Below, in pieces: positions 9,648 to 17,353 of a stretch of 64,000 nucleotides of DNA. A model generated the notes under the pieces. The model was not told the DNA's origin. It worked only from the letters and a program-made list of their open reading frames with translations, and searched no databases. A program made the position numbers and the translations under genes. This stretch comes from Oscillospiraceae bacterium (GTDB taxonomy: Bacteria > Bacillota > Clostridia > Oscillospirales > Oscillospiraceae), in NCBI GenBank assembly GCA_902778115.1, contig CACYWG010000002.1, positions 1-64,000 on the forward strand, given 5' to 3'. Within the stretch, counting starts at the first letter, position 1. Every line of letters starts with the position of its first letter.

Positions 9648-10868
9648 TCAGTAGAGGATGGCCTGCTTCGGGCAGGAGGCGGCGCAGGTGCCGCAGCCGA
9701 TGCAGAGATCCTCGTCCAGCTTCCAGGTCTTGGCCGCACGGTCGACCTCCAGCGCCCCGACGGGGCACTTCTTGGCGCAGATCGTGCAGTAGACGCACTT
9801 GCTGGGATCCTGGAGCGGGCGGCCGTCGTCGCGCGGCTTGAGCGGCTCGGCCGGTTTTTCATCGGCCTTCGGCGCTTCGACAGGAGCGGCAGCGGGCGCT
9901 GCGGGCTTTTCCTCCGCCTTCGGAGCCGGAGCCGCGGGTGCATCCTGGACGCCGCAGACGATCGCCTTCTTCGGGCAGACGCTTTCGCAGGTGCCGCAGG
10001 CGACGCAGGAGTCCTCGTCCAGCTTCCAGGTCTTGGCGGCGCGGTCGACTTCCAGCGCACCGGCCGGGCACTTCTTGGCGCAGATCGTGCAGTAGACGCA
10101 CTTGTCGGGATCCTGCACGGGCTTGCCGTCCTCGCGGCCGATGGTCGCGGGCGCGGCGGCGGGTGCGGGCTTGGCCTCCGCCTTCGGAGCGGCGGGCGCG
10201 GCGGCCTCCACGGTGACGGGCTCGTCGCCCGGCATCAGGATGGCCTTCTTCGGGCAGGCCTCGGCACAGGTGCCGCAGCCCACGCAGGAGTCCTCGTCCA
10301 GCGTCCAGGTCTTGGCGGCGCGGTCCACCGTCAGGGCGCCGGCCGGGCACTTCTTCGCGCAGATCGTGCAGTAGACGCACTTGGAAGGCACCTGCACGGG
10401 CTTGCCGTCGTCACGGGGCTTGATGACCGTACCGGCAGCCACAGCGGGCTTGGCCTCCGCCTTCGGGGCGGCGGGCGCGGCCGGCTTCGGCTTCTTCACC
10501 GGGGGCTTCTTGAGGAAGGTGCCGGAGACCATCAGATCCTCTTCCTTCGTGGCGATCATGTGGTAATCGCGCGTGAACTCGATGGCGCCGTGGCCGCAGA
10601 AGTCCATGCAGGTCGCGCAGAAGGTGCAGGAGCCGAGGTAGAAGGTGCGGGTGATGCGCTCGCCCTCGGGGGTCTGCTCGCTGGTGTGGGTGATGGCGTT
10701 GCCGGAGCAGACGCGCTCGCACATCATGCAGTTGATGCACTTGTCCGGATGGAAGACGATGCGTCCGCGGTAGTTGGGCGCGGCTTCGCTCGGCTTGACC
10801 GGGTACATGTCACAGCTGCTCTTTTGGAACAGCGAGGAGATCGCTTCTTTGACAAAGGGGAAATCCAT
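9648..10868 (-). CDS. Polyferredoxin subunit of group 4 hydrogenase (NuoI/MbhN-like plus three ferredoxin modules)
   Basis: The product is 406 residues. Residues 35-100 form a NuoI/EchF/MbhN-type domain with two cluster motifs (CINCMMCERVC at 44-54, CTFCATCMDFC at 81-91). Three near-identical bacterial 2[4Fe-4S] ferredoxin modules follow at about 152-212, 245-304 and 346-406, each with CVYCTICAKKCP and a second CxxCGTCxxxCP-type motif. They are joined by Ala/Pro/Lys/Glu-rich flexible linkers (120-150, 213-244, 305-345). That is 32 cysteines for eight [4Fe-4S] clusters, whereas family members of this position normally carry two. It is the last gene of the operon and overlaps the NuoB-like gene by TAATG. 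It should pass electrons between soluble ferredoxin and the hydrogenase; the reason for six extra clusters is unknown. Confidence 0.9.
   Translation of the reverse strand: MDFPFVKEAISSLFQKSSCDMYPVKPSEAAPNYRGRIVFHPDKCINCMMCERVCSGNAITHTSEQTPEGERITRTFYLGSCTFCATCMDFCGHGAIEFTRDYHMIATKEEDLMVSGTFLKKPPVKKPKPAAPAAPKAEAKPAVAAGTVIKPRDDGKPVQVPSKCVYCTICAKKCPAGALTVDRAAKTWTLDEDSCVGCGTCAEACPKKAILMPGDEPVTVEAAAPAAPKAEAKPAPAAAPATIGREDGKPVQDPDKCVYCTICAKKCPAGALEVDRAAKTWKLDEDSCVACGTCESVCPKKAIVCGVQDAPAAPAPKAEEKPAAPAAAPVEAPKADEKPAEPLKPRDDGRPLQDPSKCVYCTICAKKCPVGALEVDRAAKTWKLDEDLCIGCGTCAASCPKQAILY
9651..10415 (-). repeat. Three tandem ferredoxin-module repeats within the polyferredoxin gene
   Basis: Three copies of about 180 bp (about 10415-10233, 10136-9957, 9833-9651) are highly similar at the DNA level, including an almost identical stretch encoding KCVYCTICAKKCP. 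They are separated by divergent GC-rich linkers. This indicates recent tandem duplication. Confidence 0.85.
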
Positions 10869-11311
10869 TACTTCATCGCCCTCCTCTTCTCACGCAGGAT
10901 CTCGGTGGCCTTGACCAGACCGTCGATGACGGCTTCGGGCTTGGGCGTGCAGCCGGCGACGTCCACGTCCACATGGACGTACTTGGACAGGGGGCCTGCG
11001 ATGGCGTAGCTGCCGCGGAAGACGTTGCCGCTCTGCGGGCAGGAGCCCATGGTCACGATGCAGCGCGGTTCGGGGACCTGCTCGATGGTGCGCAGCACGC
11101 GATTGAGCGACTGCTGGGTGACAGGGCCCGTGACGACGACGATGTCGGCGTGACGGGGCGTGCCGGACAGCTTGAAGCCGAGGCGCTCCGCGTCGTAGCG
11201 CGGGGTGAGCACGGACACGAGCTCGATGTCGCAGCCGTTGCAGGAGCCGGCGTTGATGTGGAACAGCCACGGGGACTTGCCGGTGCTCTCTTCGATCAGT
11301 TTCTTAAACAT
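10868..11311 (-). CDS. Group 4 hydrogenase small subunit (NuoB/MbhJ/EchC-like)
   Basis: The 147-residue protein is the electron-transferring small subunit that sits against the [NiFe] large subunit. The four cysteines for a NuoB-type proximal [4Fe-4S] cluster are present: C24 and C27 (SCNGCD), C91 (MGSCPQSGN) and C121 (AGCTPKP). As in other group 4 enzymes there are no extra C-terminal clusters like those of uptake hydrogenases. The ATG at 11311 has GAGGAGG six bases upstream; the open frame continues further upstream without a start signal. It overlaps the downstream polyferredoxin by one base and follows the NuoH-like gene by 11 bases. Confidence 0.93.
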   Translation of the reverse strand: MFKKLIEESTGKSPWLFHINAGSCNGCDIELVSVLTPRYDAERLGFKLSGTPRHADIVVVTGPVTQQSLNRVLRTIEQVPEPRCIVTMGSCPQSGNVFRGSYAIAGPLSKYVHVDVDVAGCTPKPEAVIDGLVKATEILREKRRAMK

Positions 11312-11322
11312 ATCGCGCCTCC

Positions 11323-12366
11323 TCAGAATCCGTACCAGGCCAGCACCAGGCTGATCAGAGCGAGCCCGGTGACCACGGTCCAGTAGTACTTGAAGAGCTG
11401 TTCGATCTTCAGTCTGGCCGTGACGGCGTGGACGAAGGAAATGGTGACCAGGGTGAGAACGATGCACAGCAGCACCAGGATCAGCACCTGCAGGATCAGC
11501 GACAGCGCCGCGGCAACGCCGCCGGTCAGGCCGATGGCGGCGACCAGATGCTCGACGCCGGTGCCGATGCCGCCCAGGAACAGAGCCACGAACAGGCTCG
11601 TCAGAGTCAGCATCTTGACGGCGTGGCTGAGCTTGTAGATGCCCAGGGGTGCGCCGCTGTACTCGGCCAGCAGGCCCTCGCAGATCTCGGTCTCGGCCTC
11701 GGCTGCGTCAAAGGGGTGGTTGCCGGTCTCGCCGGGGATAATCAGCAGCATCGCCAGCGCAGCGGGGATCATGCTGACATGGCCGATCAGGCTGCCGTGG
11801 GCCGCCTGGTAATCGACCACGCCGCTCAGGGAGAATACGAGGCCGGTGCCGAGCTCGTTGCCCACCGCCTTGGCCACACTCAGCAGCACCATCACCAGCG
11901 GCAGCTCGACAGCCAGCACCGTGACCATCTCACGGCTCAGACCGATGCCTGCATAGGGGGAGCCGGTGGCGGCGCCGCCCAGCATCACGGAGACCGCCGG
12001 GATCAGCAGCAGGTAGAGGATGACGATCATGTCGGCCACCTCGGGCAGGTTGCGGAAGACCCGGAAGTTGAACACCGGGATGAACAGCTGGATCACCACC
12101 AGCGCCGCCAGGCCTACCAGGGGCGCCAGCATGAAGGTGGTGCGGGAGGCCGCGGCGGGAACGATGGTCTCCTTGCCGCAGAGCTTGAAGAAATCATAGA
12201 AGGGCTGCAGGATGGGAGGCCCCACGCGCTTCTGCATCCGGGCCACCGCCTTGCGGTCGATGCCGCACAGCAGCAGGCCGACCACAAAGCAGAACAGGAA
12301 GCCGGGGAAGATGAGGATATAGCCCAGGTACAGCAGGGCCGTTGTGAAAAACGCAGGTGTAAACAT
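11323..12366 (-). CDS. Hydrogenase membrane subunit (NuoH/MbhM/EchB-like)
   Basis: The product is 347 residues with about eight membrane helices. Family signatures are the cytoplasmic RMQKRVGPPILQPF stretch near residues 45-60 and the acidic loop GETGNHPFDAAEAETE near 215-230, which corresponds to the quinone-site/charge-relay loop of NuoH. This subunit anchors the hydrogenase module and links electron transfer to ion pumping. Start ATG at 12366 has AAGGAGG eight bases away; a GTG three codons upstream would overlap that ribosome site. It lies between the NuoN-like antiporter subunit and the NuoB-like subunit. Confidence 0.93.
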   Translation of the reverse strand: MFTPAFFTTALLYLGYILIFPGFLFCFVVGLLLCGIDRKAVARMQKRVGPPILQPFYDFFKLCGKETIVPAAASRTTFMLAPLVGLAALVVIQLFIPVFNFRVFRNLPEVADMIVILYLLLIPAVSVMLGGAATGSPYAGIGLSREMVTVLAVELPLVMVLLSVAKAVGNELGTGLVFSLSGVVDYQAAHGSLIGHVSMIPAALAMLLIIPGETGNHPFDAAEAETEICEGLLAEYSGAPLGIYKLSHAVKMLTLTSLFVALFLGGIGTGVEHLVAAIGLTGGVAAALSLILQVLILVLLCIVLTLVTISFVHAVTARLKIEQLFKYYWTVVTGLALISLVLAWYGF

Positions 12367-12379
12367 ACTTCCCACCTCC

Positions 12380-14281
12380 TTAAAGAACGATCTGCAGGAA
12401 CGCGATGGCCAGCGCCAGCGCTACCACCGCCCACAGGGCATAGTCGTTGACGACGCCGCTGTGAAGATCATGCATGAAGCTGAAATAATGACGCCAGTTG
12501 TGCTTGAAGCCCCAGAAGAGGTCTCCGCCGCCGACCTGGGAATAGACGCTCTTTTCACCGCTGAAGAAGAGGTCGTATTTGGCGGGGATCTTCTCGCCGG
12601 AGGCGTTCTCGCTGACGCGGTCGTACTTGCCGAGCAGGGCGACCAGCGTGATGGCGAAGAGCGAGATGCCCAGCAGCAGGAGCCAGTTGATCGGGCTCCA
12701 GGCGCCGACAGCCTGCGGCAGCGCGGCGGTTTCGGCAGGAACCTCGATGCCGCGGGCAGCGGCGATGTAGCGGACCGGGTTGAGCACGGCCTGTGCCGCG
12801 GGGCCGGTGAGGACCTTCGTGACAAGCTCGGGCAGCAGACCGGTCAGCACGCAGAGGATGGCGAACAGGCTCATCGCCAGGCGCATGCCGAAGGGCACTT
12901 CCTTGACGTCCTTGAATTCATCGGGCAGACGGCCGAAGAAGACGGACTGGCTGACCTTGACGAAGGAGGCCAGGGTCAGGGTGCTGGTGACGAGCGCGAT
13001 GATCGTGACGAGCAGGTAGCCGATGTTGCCGGTTTCCACGGCGCGCAGGTAGGCCGCCTGGTAAATCAGCCACTTGCTGGCAAAGCCGTTGAAGGGCGGG
13101 ATGCCGCTGATGGAGGCGGCGCCGATCAGGAACAGCACCGTCGTATGGGGCATGCGCTTCGACAGACCGCCGAGGCGATCCAGGTCGGTGGTGCCGGTCT
13201 CGTGCAGCACGGCGCCGGCAGCAAGGAACAGCAGGCCCTTGAAGATGGTGTGGTTCATCGCGTGGTAGAGTCCGGCGGAGATGCCCAGCGCGGTGGACAG
13301 GCCGACCGCCGTGAGCACGTAGCCGATCTGGGAAATGCTGTGGAAGGCCAGCAGGCGCTTGAAGTCATGCTGCGCCAGCGCCATCGTGACGCAGACGAAC
13401 ATGCTCACACTGCCGACGAAGACCAGCATGAACTGGATCGGGCGCAGATTCATGGTCTGGAACAGGAAGTAGACCAGACGGATGATGCCGTAGATACCGG
13501 ACTTGGTGAGCACGCCGGAAATCAGCACCGAGACGGAGGCGGGAGCCGCGCCGTGCGCGTCCGCCGCCAGCGGGTGGAAGGGCACCAGGAAGGCCTTGGT
13601 GCTGAAGCCCACGAACAGCAGCGCGAAGGCCACGCGGGTCGCGCCGTGGATGTGGCCGGGGATCAGGCCGCTCAGCTGGGCAAAGTTCAGCGTGTGCACC
13701 TGGGCATAGAGCATGATCGTGCCGGCCAGGATGCAGGTCGAGCCGATGGAGCCGACCACGAGGTACTTGAAGGCCGCCTCCAGCGCGCCGCGGGCGGTAT
13801 TGCGGAAGGCCGTCAGCGCCACCGCGGCGAAGGTGAGGATCTCCACCATGATGAACATGTTGAACAGGTCGCCCGAGAGGACCAGACCCATCACGCCGCC
13901 GGCGAGCATCAGGAACAGGGTGTAATACTGGGGGATGTTGTCGTCATGCTCCATATAGCGGATGGAGTAGACGCCGGAGACGAAGACCGCGACCGCGACC
14001 AGCAGCGCGAAGAAGAGGCTCAGCGCGTCGACCTCCAGCGCGATGCCGATGGCATAGCCGCCGGAATAGGCGCGGTTGCCCATCCAGTAGGTGATGATCT
14101 CGCCGCCCGTCATCACACGGGGCACGAGAGACACCAGCAGCGCCAGCGACCCGGTGACGCTCAGCAGCGCCAGGCAGTGGCGGGCGATTTTATTCTTCCC
14201 GAAGAGGACGATCAGGAACGCGCCGAGGAAGTAGAGCATGATCGCATAGATCGGGAAATGCTGATAAGAAAGCATACTCAT
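12380..14281 (-). CDS. NuoL/M/N-like antiporter subunit (MrpD/MbhH), with C-terminal two-helix extension
   Basis: The product is 633 residues, longer than usual MrpD/MbhH (about 500). The first 500 residues show the proton-conducting transporter fold: VEIL glutamate in a helix (GDLFNMFIMVEIL), the TKAFLVPFHPLAADAHGAAP stretch, a lysine-bearing SGVLTKSG helix and HxxxHTIFKGLLF. Residues 525-633 add a membrane helix (about 531-551), a soluble loop of about 60 residues and a final helix (613-633). That tail resembles a small two-helix MbhI-type subunit fused on. The gene overlaps the MrpC-like gene by TAATG. A second ATG two codons in is an equally possible start. Confidence 0.92.
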   Translation of the reverse strand: MSMLSYQHFPIYAIMLYFLGAFLIVLFGKNKIARHCLALLSVTGSLALLVSLVPRVMTGGEIITYWMGNRAYSGGYAIGIALEVDALSLFFALLVAVAVFVSGVYSIRYMEHDDNIPQYYTLFLMLAGGVMGLVLSGDLFNMFIMVEILTFAAVALTAFRNTARGALEAAFKYLVVGSIGSTCILAGTIMLYAQVHTLNFAQLSGLIPGHIHGATRVAFALLFVGFSTKAFLVPFHPLAADAHGAAPASVSVLISGVLTKSGIYGIIRLVYFLFQTMNLRPIQFMLVFVGSVSMFVCVTMALAQHDFKRLLAFHSISQIGYVLTAVGLSTALGISAGLYHAMNHTIFKGLLFLAAGAVLHETGTTDLDRLGGLSKRMPHTTVLFLIGAASISGIPPFNGFASKWLIYQAAYLRAVETGNIGYLLVTIIALVTSTLTLASFVKVSQSVFFGRLPDEFKDVKEVPFGMRLAMSLFAILCVLTGLLPELVTKVLTGPAAQAVLNPVRYIAAARGIEVPAETAALPQAVGAWSPINWLLLLGISLFAITLVALLGKYDRVSENASGEKIPAKYDLFFSGEKSVYSQVGGGDLFWGFKHNWRHYFSFMHDLHSGVVNDYALWAVVALALAIAFLQIVL

Positions 14282-14631
14282 TATCCTCTCAGCCTCCTTA
14301 CCTCTCGGGTGTCCATCGTCCCGTACTGCTCATAGATCTTCATCACGAGCGACAGGGACATGGCGGTGACGCAGGCGCCGATGACGATGCTCGTCAGCGT
14401 GAGCGCCTGGGGGATGGGGTCGACAAAGAAGCTCGAGGGGTTGAGCTCACTGAAAGTGAAGATCGGCGCGGTGCCGCCGGGATTGAAGCCGATCGAGACG
14501 ATCAGGAGGTTCACGCCGTAGTCCATGATGCTCAGGCCGATGACCGTCTTGACCAGGTTATACTTGGTGACGATCGTATACAGGCCGAGAACGATGAGGA
14601 AGAAGGCGGCTATGTAGTTCATCAGAATCAT
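14281..14631 (-). CDS. Cation:proton antiporter subunit C (MrpC/MnhC/MbhG, NuoK-like)
   Basis: The product is 116 residues with three membrane helices and the NuoK-like stretch VIGLSIMDYGVNLLIVSIG in helix two, then DPIPQALTLTSIVIGACVTA in helix three, both diagnostic of MrpC. In Mrp complexes this subunit lines an ion path between the antiporter-like subunits. The start overlaps the stop of the MrpB-like gene (ATGA) and the stop overlaps the MrpD-like start (TAATG), so translation is tightly coupled. Normal length for the family. Confidence 0.93.
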   Translation of the reverse strand: MILMNYIAAFFLIVLGLYTIVTKYNLVKTVIGLSIMDYGVNLLIVSIGFNPGGTAPIFTFSELNPSSFFVDPIPQALTLTSIVIGACVTAMSLSLVMKIYEQYGTMDTREVRRLRG

Positions 14632-15095
14632 TTGCAGTCCCTCTCTTTCTCGTCAATGTCCCGCAGCACGCCGAGCATCAGCAGGCACACCGAGCTGATG
14701 CCGGTGAAGACCTTGACGCCGACGGTCACGTTCATCCAGAAGATCGTGCCGGAGCTGTAAAGGTCGCCGATGGCGCCGTGGGTGTAGAGGATGTTCTGGC
14801 AGAACTGCGCACCGACAGCCGCGCCCATAAAGGCCAGCGCCACATAGCACACAGAGGCCAGGCCCTCGCCGTGGTGCATCAGGCCGAAGCTGAAGGTGTT
14901 CGCAGCGGCGTCATAGCCGTAGGCCAGCGTCAGCAGCGCGATCACCGCAGCGACCAGAACGCCGCCCTGGAAGCCGCCGCCGGGAGACAGGTGTCCGTGG
15001 AGAATGATATAGCAGATGTAGACCATCGCCAGGGGCAGGATCGTGTCCACGCCGCAGGGCTGGATCACGTTTTTCACGGTAATGCCGTTTTTCAT
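14628..15095 (-). CDS. Antiporter subunit B (MrpB/MnhB/MbhF)
   Basis: The product is 155 residues with four membrane helices. The HGHLSPGGGFQGGVL signature near residues 33-47 is the hallmark of the MnhB/MrpB domain. It follows the MbhE-like gene with a four-base overlap and couples to MrpC in the same way. In a complex with hydrogenase subunits it belongs to the sodium/proton antiporter arm. The first codon is ATG with a GGATGAG-type ribosome site. No oddities in length or sequence. Confidence 0.93.
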   Translation of the reverse strand: MKNGITVKNVIQPCGVDTILPLAMVYICYIILHGHLSPGGGFQGGVLVAAVIALLTLAYGYDAAANTFSFGLMHHGEGLASVCYVALAFMGAAVGAQFCQNILYTHGAIGDLYSSGTIFWMNVTVGVKVFTGISSVCLLMLGVLRDIDEKERDCK

Positions 15096-15457
15096 GCCTG
15101 CTCATCCTCCTTCTTTTTATCTTCTTTCTTGTTGAAGAGGATGACCATCGTGCCGGCCACGGCGGTGATCAGGATAAAGGCCTCGCCCATGGTATCATAG
15201 CCACGGAAGTCGAAGACGATCGAGGTCACGTCGTTGACGGCGCGGGCGTTCTTCAGGTTCTGGTTGACGATGGCAGCGGCAGCGCCGTCGACCGGAGCGT
15301 CCTCATCGGCGCTCTCGGGATCCTGCCACAGCTCGTAAACGGACTTCGGCGCATTCTGCCCGCGGTAGGTGCGGGGCATGTCCCGAAGGTTGATGCTGGC
15401 AAACACGCCGGCGAAGAGGATCAGCCCGAGGCAGACCCAGGTCAGAAACTTTTTCAC
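15092..15457 (-). CDS. MbhE-like antiporter subunit (split MrpA C-terminal region)
   Basis: The product is 121 residues. An N-terminal membrane helix (about 5-22), an extracytoplasmic loop of about 60 residues with NVTSIVFDFRGYDT-like sequence (VNDVTSIVFDFRGYDTMGE) and a second helix (about 90-108) match the MbhE type, which equals the end of MrpA in whole antiporters. The RGYDTxGE motif is shared with MrpA/MrpB. It ends in a charged KKEDKKKEDEQA tail. Coupled by four-base overlaps to neighbours on both sides. Confidence 0.85.
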   Translation of the reverse strand: MKKFLTWVCLGLILFAGVFASINLRDMPRTYRGQNAPKSVYELWQDPESADEDAPVDGAAAAIVNQNLKNARAVNDVTSIVFDFRGYDTMGEAFILITAVAGTMVILFNKKEDKKKEDEQA

Positions 15458-15708
15458 TTGTCGCCGCCCCCTTTCAGCTTTCTCAGGGTGACGATGAAGA
15501 TCATCGGAGCAAGCGCGGCGCCGACGGCTGCCTCAGAGATCGCAACGTCGGGCGCATGCAGCAGCAGAAATTCCGCCGCGGCGAAGATGCCCGTCACGCT
15601 CAGCGCGATCACGGACGACAACAGCTTTTCCGATACGGAGGCCAGGATCGCGGATACGATCAGGCCGATCAGAATCAGCGCGTTTAGTACGACTATCCAG
15701 GTGCTCAT
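15454..15708 (-). CDS. MbhD-like subunit (DUF4040, MrpA-derived)
   Basis: The product is 84 residues with three membrane helices. The stretch LLHAPDVAISEAAVGAALAP is the DUF4040 signature found in MbhD and in the C-terminal part of MrpA; the APDVAxxEAxVG pattern with its conserved acidic residues is fully kept. A typical MrpA/MnhA main subunit is missing from this cluster, so MbhD and MbhE stand for its distal part, as in Mbh-type hydrogenases. Overlaps neighbours by four bases on each side. Confidence 0.9.
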   Translation of the reverse strand: MSTWIVVLNALILIGLIVSAILASVSEKLLSSVIALSVTGIFAAAEFLLLHAPDVAISEAAVGAALAPMIFIVTLRKLKGGGDK

Positions 15709-16052
15709 TCGTTGTCCCTCCCCAGATCATCAGTTTCCATCGGCGTCTCGGGGCGGATGCCCGCCTTGTAGGCGCCCTTGGCGATGGCGTGCGAGCCGAC
15801 GGGGTTCGTGATCAGGATCAGCAGGCAGATCACGGCGATCTTCACGGCGGTGGAAGCGCTGCCCATGGCAAAGATCGCGTGAAGCAGGCCGCCGAGCGCA
15901 ACGCCGATCACGCCGAGGGTCGACACGCAGGTGCTCGCCTGCATGCGGCAGAAGGTGTCGGGCATGCGCAGGATGCCGAGCACGCCGACCAGAGCGAAGA
16001 ACGCGCCGCAGGCGATCAGTACATCACTGAGAATCTTCAGCCACATCGGCAT
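15705..16052 (-). CDS. Antiporter subunit G (MrpG/MnhG/MbhC)
   Basis: The product is 115 residues with three membrane helices and the MnhG signature LGILRMPDTFCRMQASTCVSTLG (shown here in part by RMPDTFCRMQA near residues 29-39). The final 25 residues are hydrophilic. The ATG at 16052 has GGAGG eight bases away and lies inside the end of the MrpF-like gene, a 29-base overlap. It forms the small-subunit set E-F-G at the head of the antiporter arm. Confidence 0.92.
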   Translation of the reverse strand: MPMWLKILSDVLIACGAFFALVGVLGILRMPDTFCRMQASTCVSTLGVIGVALGGLLHAIFAMGSASTAVKIAVICLLILITNPVGSHAIAKGAYKAGIRPETPMETDDLGRDNE

Positions 16053-16317
16053 GTTTCTCCCTCCTTCCCTTTTCCAGAAAACGGCCGACCAGCATGGTAT
16101 CGACGATACCGAGCATGGCGCCGATGATGGCGATATCCAGGTAGATGCCTCTGCCGCTGTAGAGGGCGAAGAGGATCATCGCGCAGCAGATCAGGGTGTC
16201 GGCCACGTCGCCGGCGACCATGCGGTCGGCGCCGGTGGGGCCCTTGACCAGGCGGATCATCGCCACGGCCGCCAGCGCTCCGAAGAGCACGGCAAAAACG
16301 ATCAGATCAGTATTCAT
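16024..16317 (-). CDS. Antiporter subunit F (MrpF/MnhF/MbhB)
   Basis: The product is 97 residues with three membrane helices. The MnhF signature is GPTGADRMVAGDVADTL near residues 26-42, with the conserved D-R pair. I take the ATG at 16317 because it overlaps the stop of the MrpE-like gene as ATGA, the same coupling used throughout this operon; an in-frame ATG eight codons upstream lies within the previous gene and would be less usual. The C-terminal tail overlaps the MrpG start by 29 bases. Confidence 0.9.
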   Translation of the reverse strand: MNTDLIVFAVLFGALAAVAMIRLVKGPTGADRMVAGDVADTLICCAMILFALYSGRGIYLDIAIIGAMLGIVDTMLVGRFLEKGRREKHADVAEDSQ

Positions 16318-16835
16318 TTCTCCCAGAACCTCCTGATCCATTTTTCCATCCGGCCCTTGATGGCCTCGCCGGCCTCTTCGCCGTCAGATTCGGCCTCGAT
16401 CCAGTGGACGTAGTACCAGGGCTTGCCCTCTTCCTCGACGATCTCCATGGTGATGGTGCCGGGAGTCAGGGTGATGGAGTTAGCCAGAGCCGCGCGGCCG
16501 TAGTCGCTCTCCAGGCTCGAGGGGATCTTCACGATGCCGGGTTTGAGGTTTTTGCAGCCGCCCAGCACGAGCTTGGCCATATGCAGGTTGGCCTTGATCA
16601 GTTCGCCCGGGAACACGCAGACCCAGTAAAACAGGCCTGTGAAGAGCTTGGCCGGATTGGCAAACCAAAACGCTTTTTCATGAATGAAGAAGCGCGCGGA
16701 GAACAGGGCCGCCGCCAGGCTCACCACAGCGCCTGCGATCAGCTCCTGGGGCTTGACCGACCAGGTCAGCAGCAGCCAGAAGAGAAAGCAGACGACAAAG
16801 GTGGCGATAACAGCCGGTGCTTTTGTCTTTCGCAA
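16314..16835 (-). CDS. Antiporter subunit E (MrpE/MnhE/MbhA)
   Basis: The product is 173 residues: two or three N-terminal membrane helices (about 8-55), then a cytoplasmic domain with the MnhE-type sequence ANSITLTPGTITMEI near 116-130. Start is a TTG with AAGGAG about ten bases upstream; no in-frame ATG exists nearby. It is the first gene of the antiporter block and follows hypA across a 176-base spacer filled by a MITE-like repeat. Transcription probably reads through that spacer, since I see no strong promoter in it. Confidence 0.88.
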   Translation of the reverse strand: MRKTKAPAVIATFVVCFLFWLLLTWSVKPQELIAGAVVSLAAALFSARFFIHEKAFWFANPAKLFTGLFYWVCVFPGELIKANLHMAKLVLGGCKNLKPGIVKIPSSLESDYGRAALANSITLTPGTITMEIVEEEGKPWYYVHWIEAESDGEEAGEAIKGRMEKWIRRFWEK

Positions 16836-16870
16836 GGGGAACCATCTCCTTTTTCAAAAAACTTTTCCTT

Positions 16871-17010
16871 GGAGCCTTCTCCTTGAGGAGAAGGTGGCCC
16901 GCAGGGCCGGATGAGGTGTTTTCGGCGCCGGTCAACGGCTCGACACCTCATCAATCACCCGCCTCGCAGATGTTCGGCGGCTGACAGCTTCCCCTCAAGG
17001 GGAAGCCGGG
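16871..17010. repeat. MITE-like hairpin-rich repeat, copy B, inside the hydrogenase operon
   Basis: Symmetry is clear: CCTTCTCCTTGAGGAGAAGG, then GGCCCGCAGGGCC, then GATGAGGTGT, a centre, ACACCTCATC, and finally CTTCCCCTCAAGGGGAAG. It shares plan and partial sequence with 990-1133 and with the half copy at 39304-39354, whose ACACCTCATCAG and CTTCCCCTCAAGGGGAAG stretches are nearly identical. It fills the only large gap in the operon. Confidence 0.75.
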
Positions 17011-17011
17011 T

Positions 17012-17353
17012 TCACTCGACTTTCAGATCTTCCACATAGAATTCCCGTCCCTGCGTCATGCGCAGAGCGGTGCCGCGGCAGCGGGGACAGCAGGCGTTTT
17101 TCCGGTCGGCCGGGCCTTCATAGCCGCAGTCGAGGCAGCGGAAGGCGGCCGGGACCGTCTCCATGACGAGCGCGGCGCCCTCGGCGGGCGTATCCTTCGC
17201 CGCGATCGGGAAAAACTCGCGCAGGCACTCGGGCACGAGACCGGAAAACTCGCCCATCTTCAGGCGGATCTCCAGTACCCGCTCAAAGCCCTCGTCCCTG
17301 GCCGCCTGCTCCACGATCGCAATGATGCTGCGGGCAATGGACAGTTCGTGCAT
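17012..17353 (-). CDS. hypA: Hydrogenase nickel-insertion protein HypA
   Basis: The 113-residue protein delivers nickel to the [NiFe] large subunit. It starts MHELSIA, where His2 is the nickel ligand, and carries the zinc ribbon as CLDC (C73, C76) and CPRC (C89, C92). Length is normal. The start overlaps the stop of the large-subunit gene (ATGA), so it is made together with its client. The partner GTPase HypB is not in this window; it may lie elsewhere or be replaced. Confidence 0.96.
   Translation of the reverse strand: MHELSIARSIIAIVEQAARDEGFERVLEIRLKMGEFSGLVPECLREFFPIAAKDTPAEGAALVMETVPAAFRCLDCGYEGPADRKNACCPRCRGTALRMTQGREFYVEDLKVE

Noticed and set aside
9651..10415. Frameshift or assembly error in the polyferredoxin
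   Set aside because: The frame is intact through all modules, linkers differ from one another, and each module keeps all eight cysteines.
12344..14335. A 663-codon open frame on the plus strand
   Set aside because: Antisense to the MrpD-like antiporter gene; the product is a string of Q, H, D, R with no domain.
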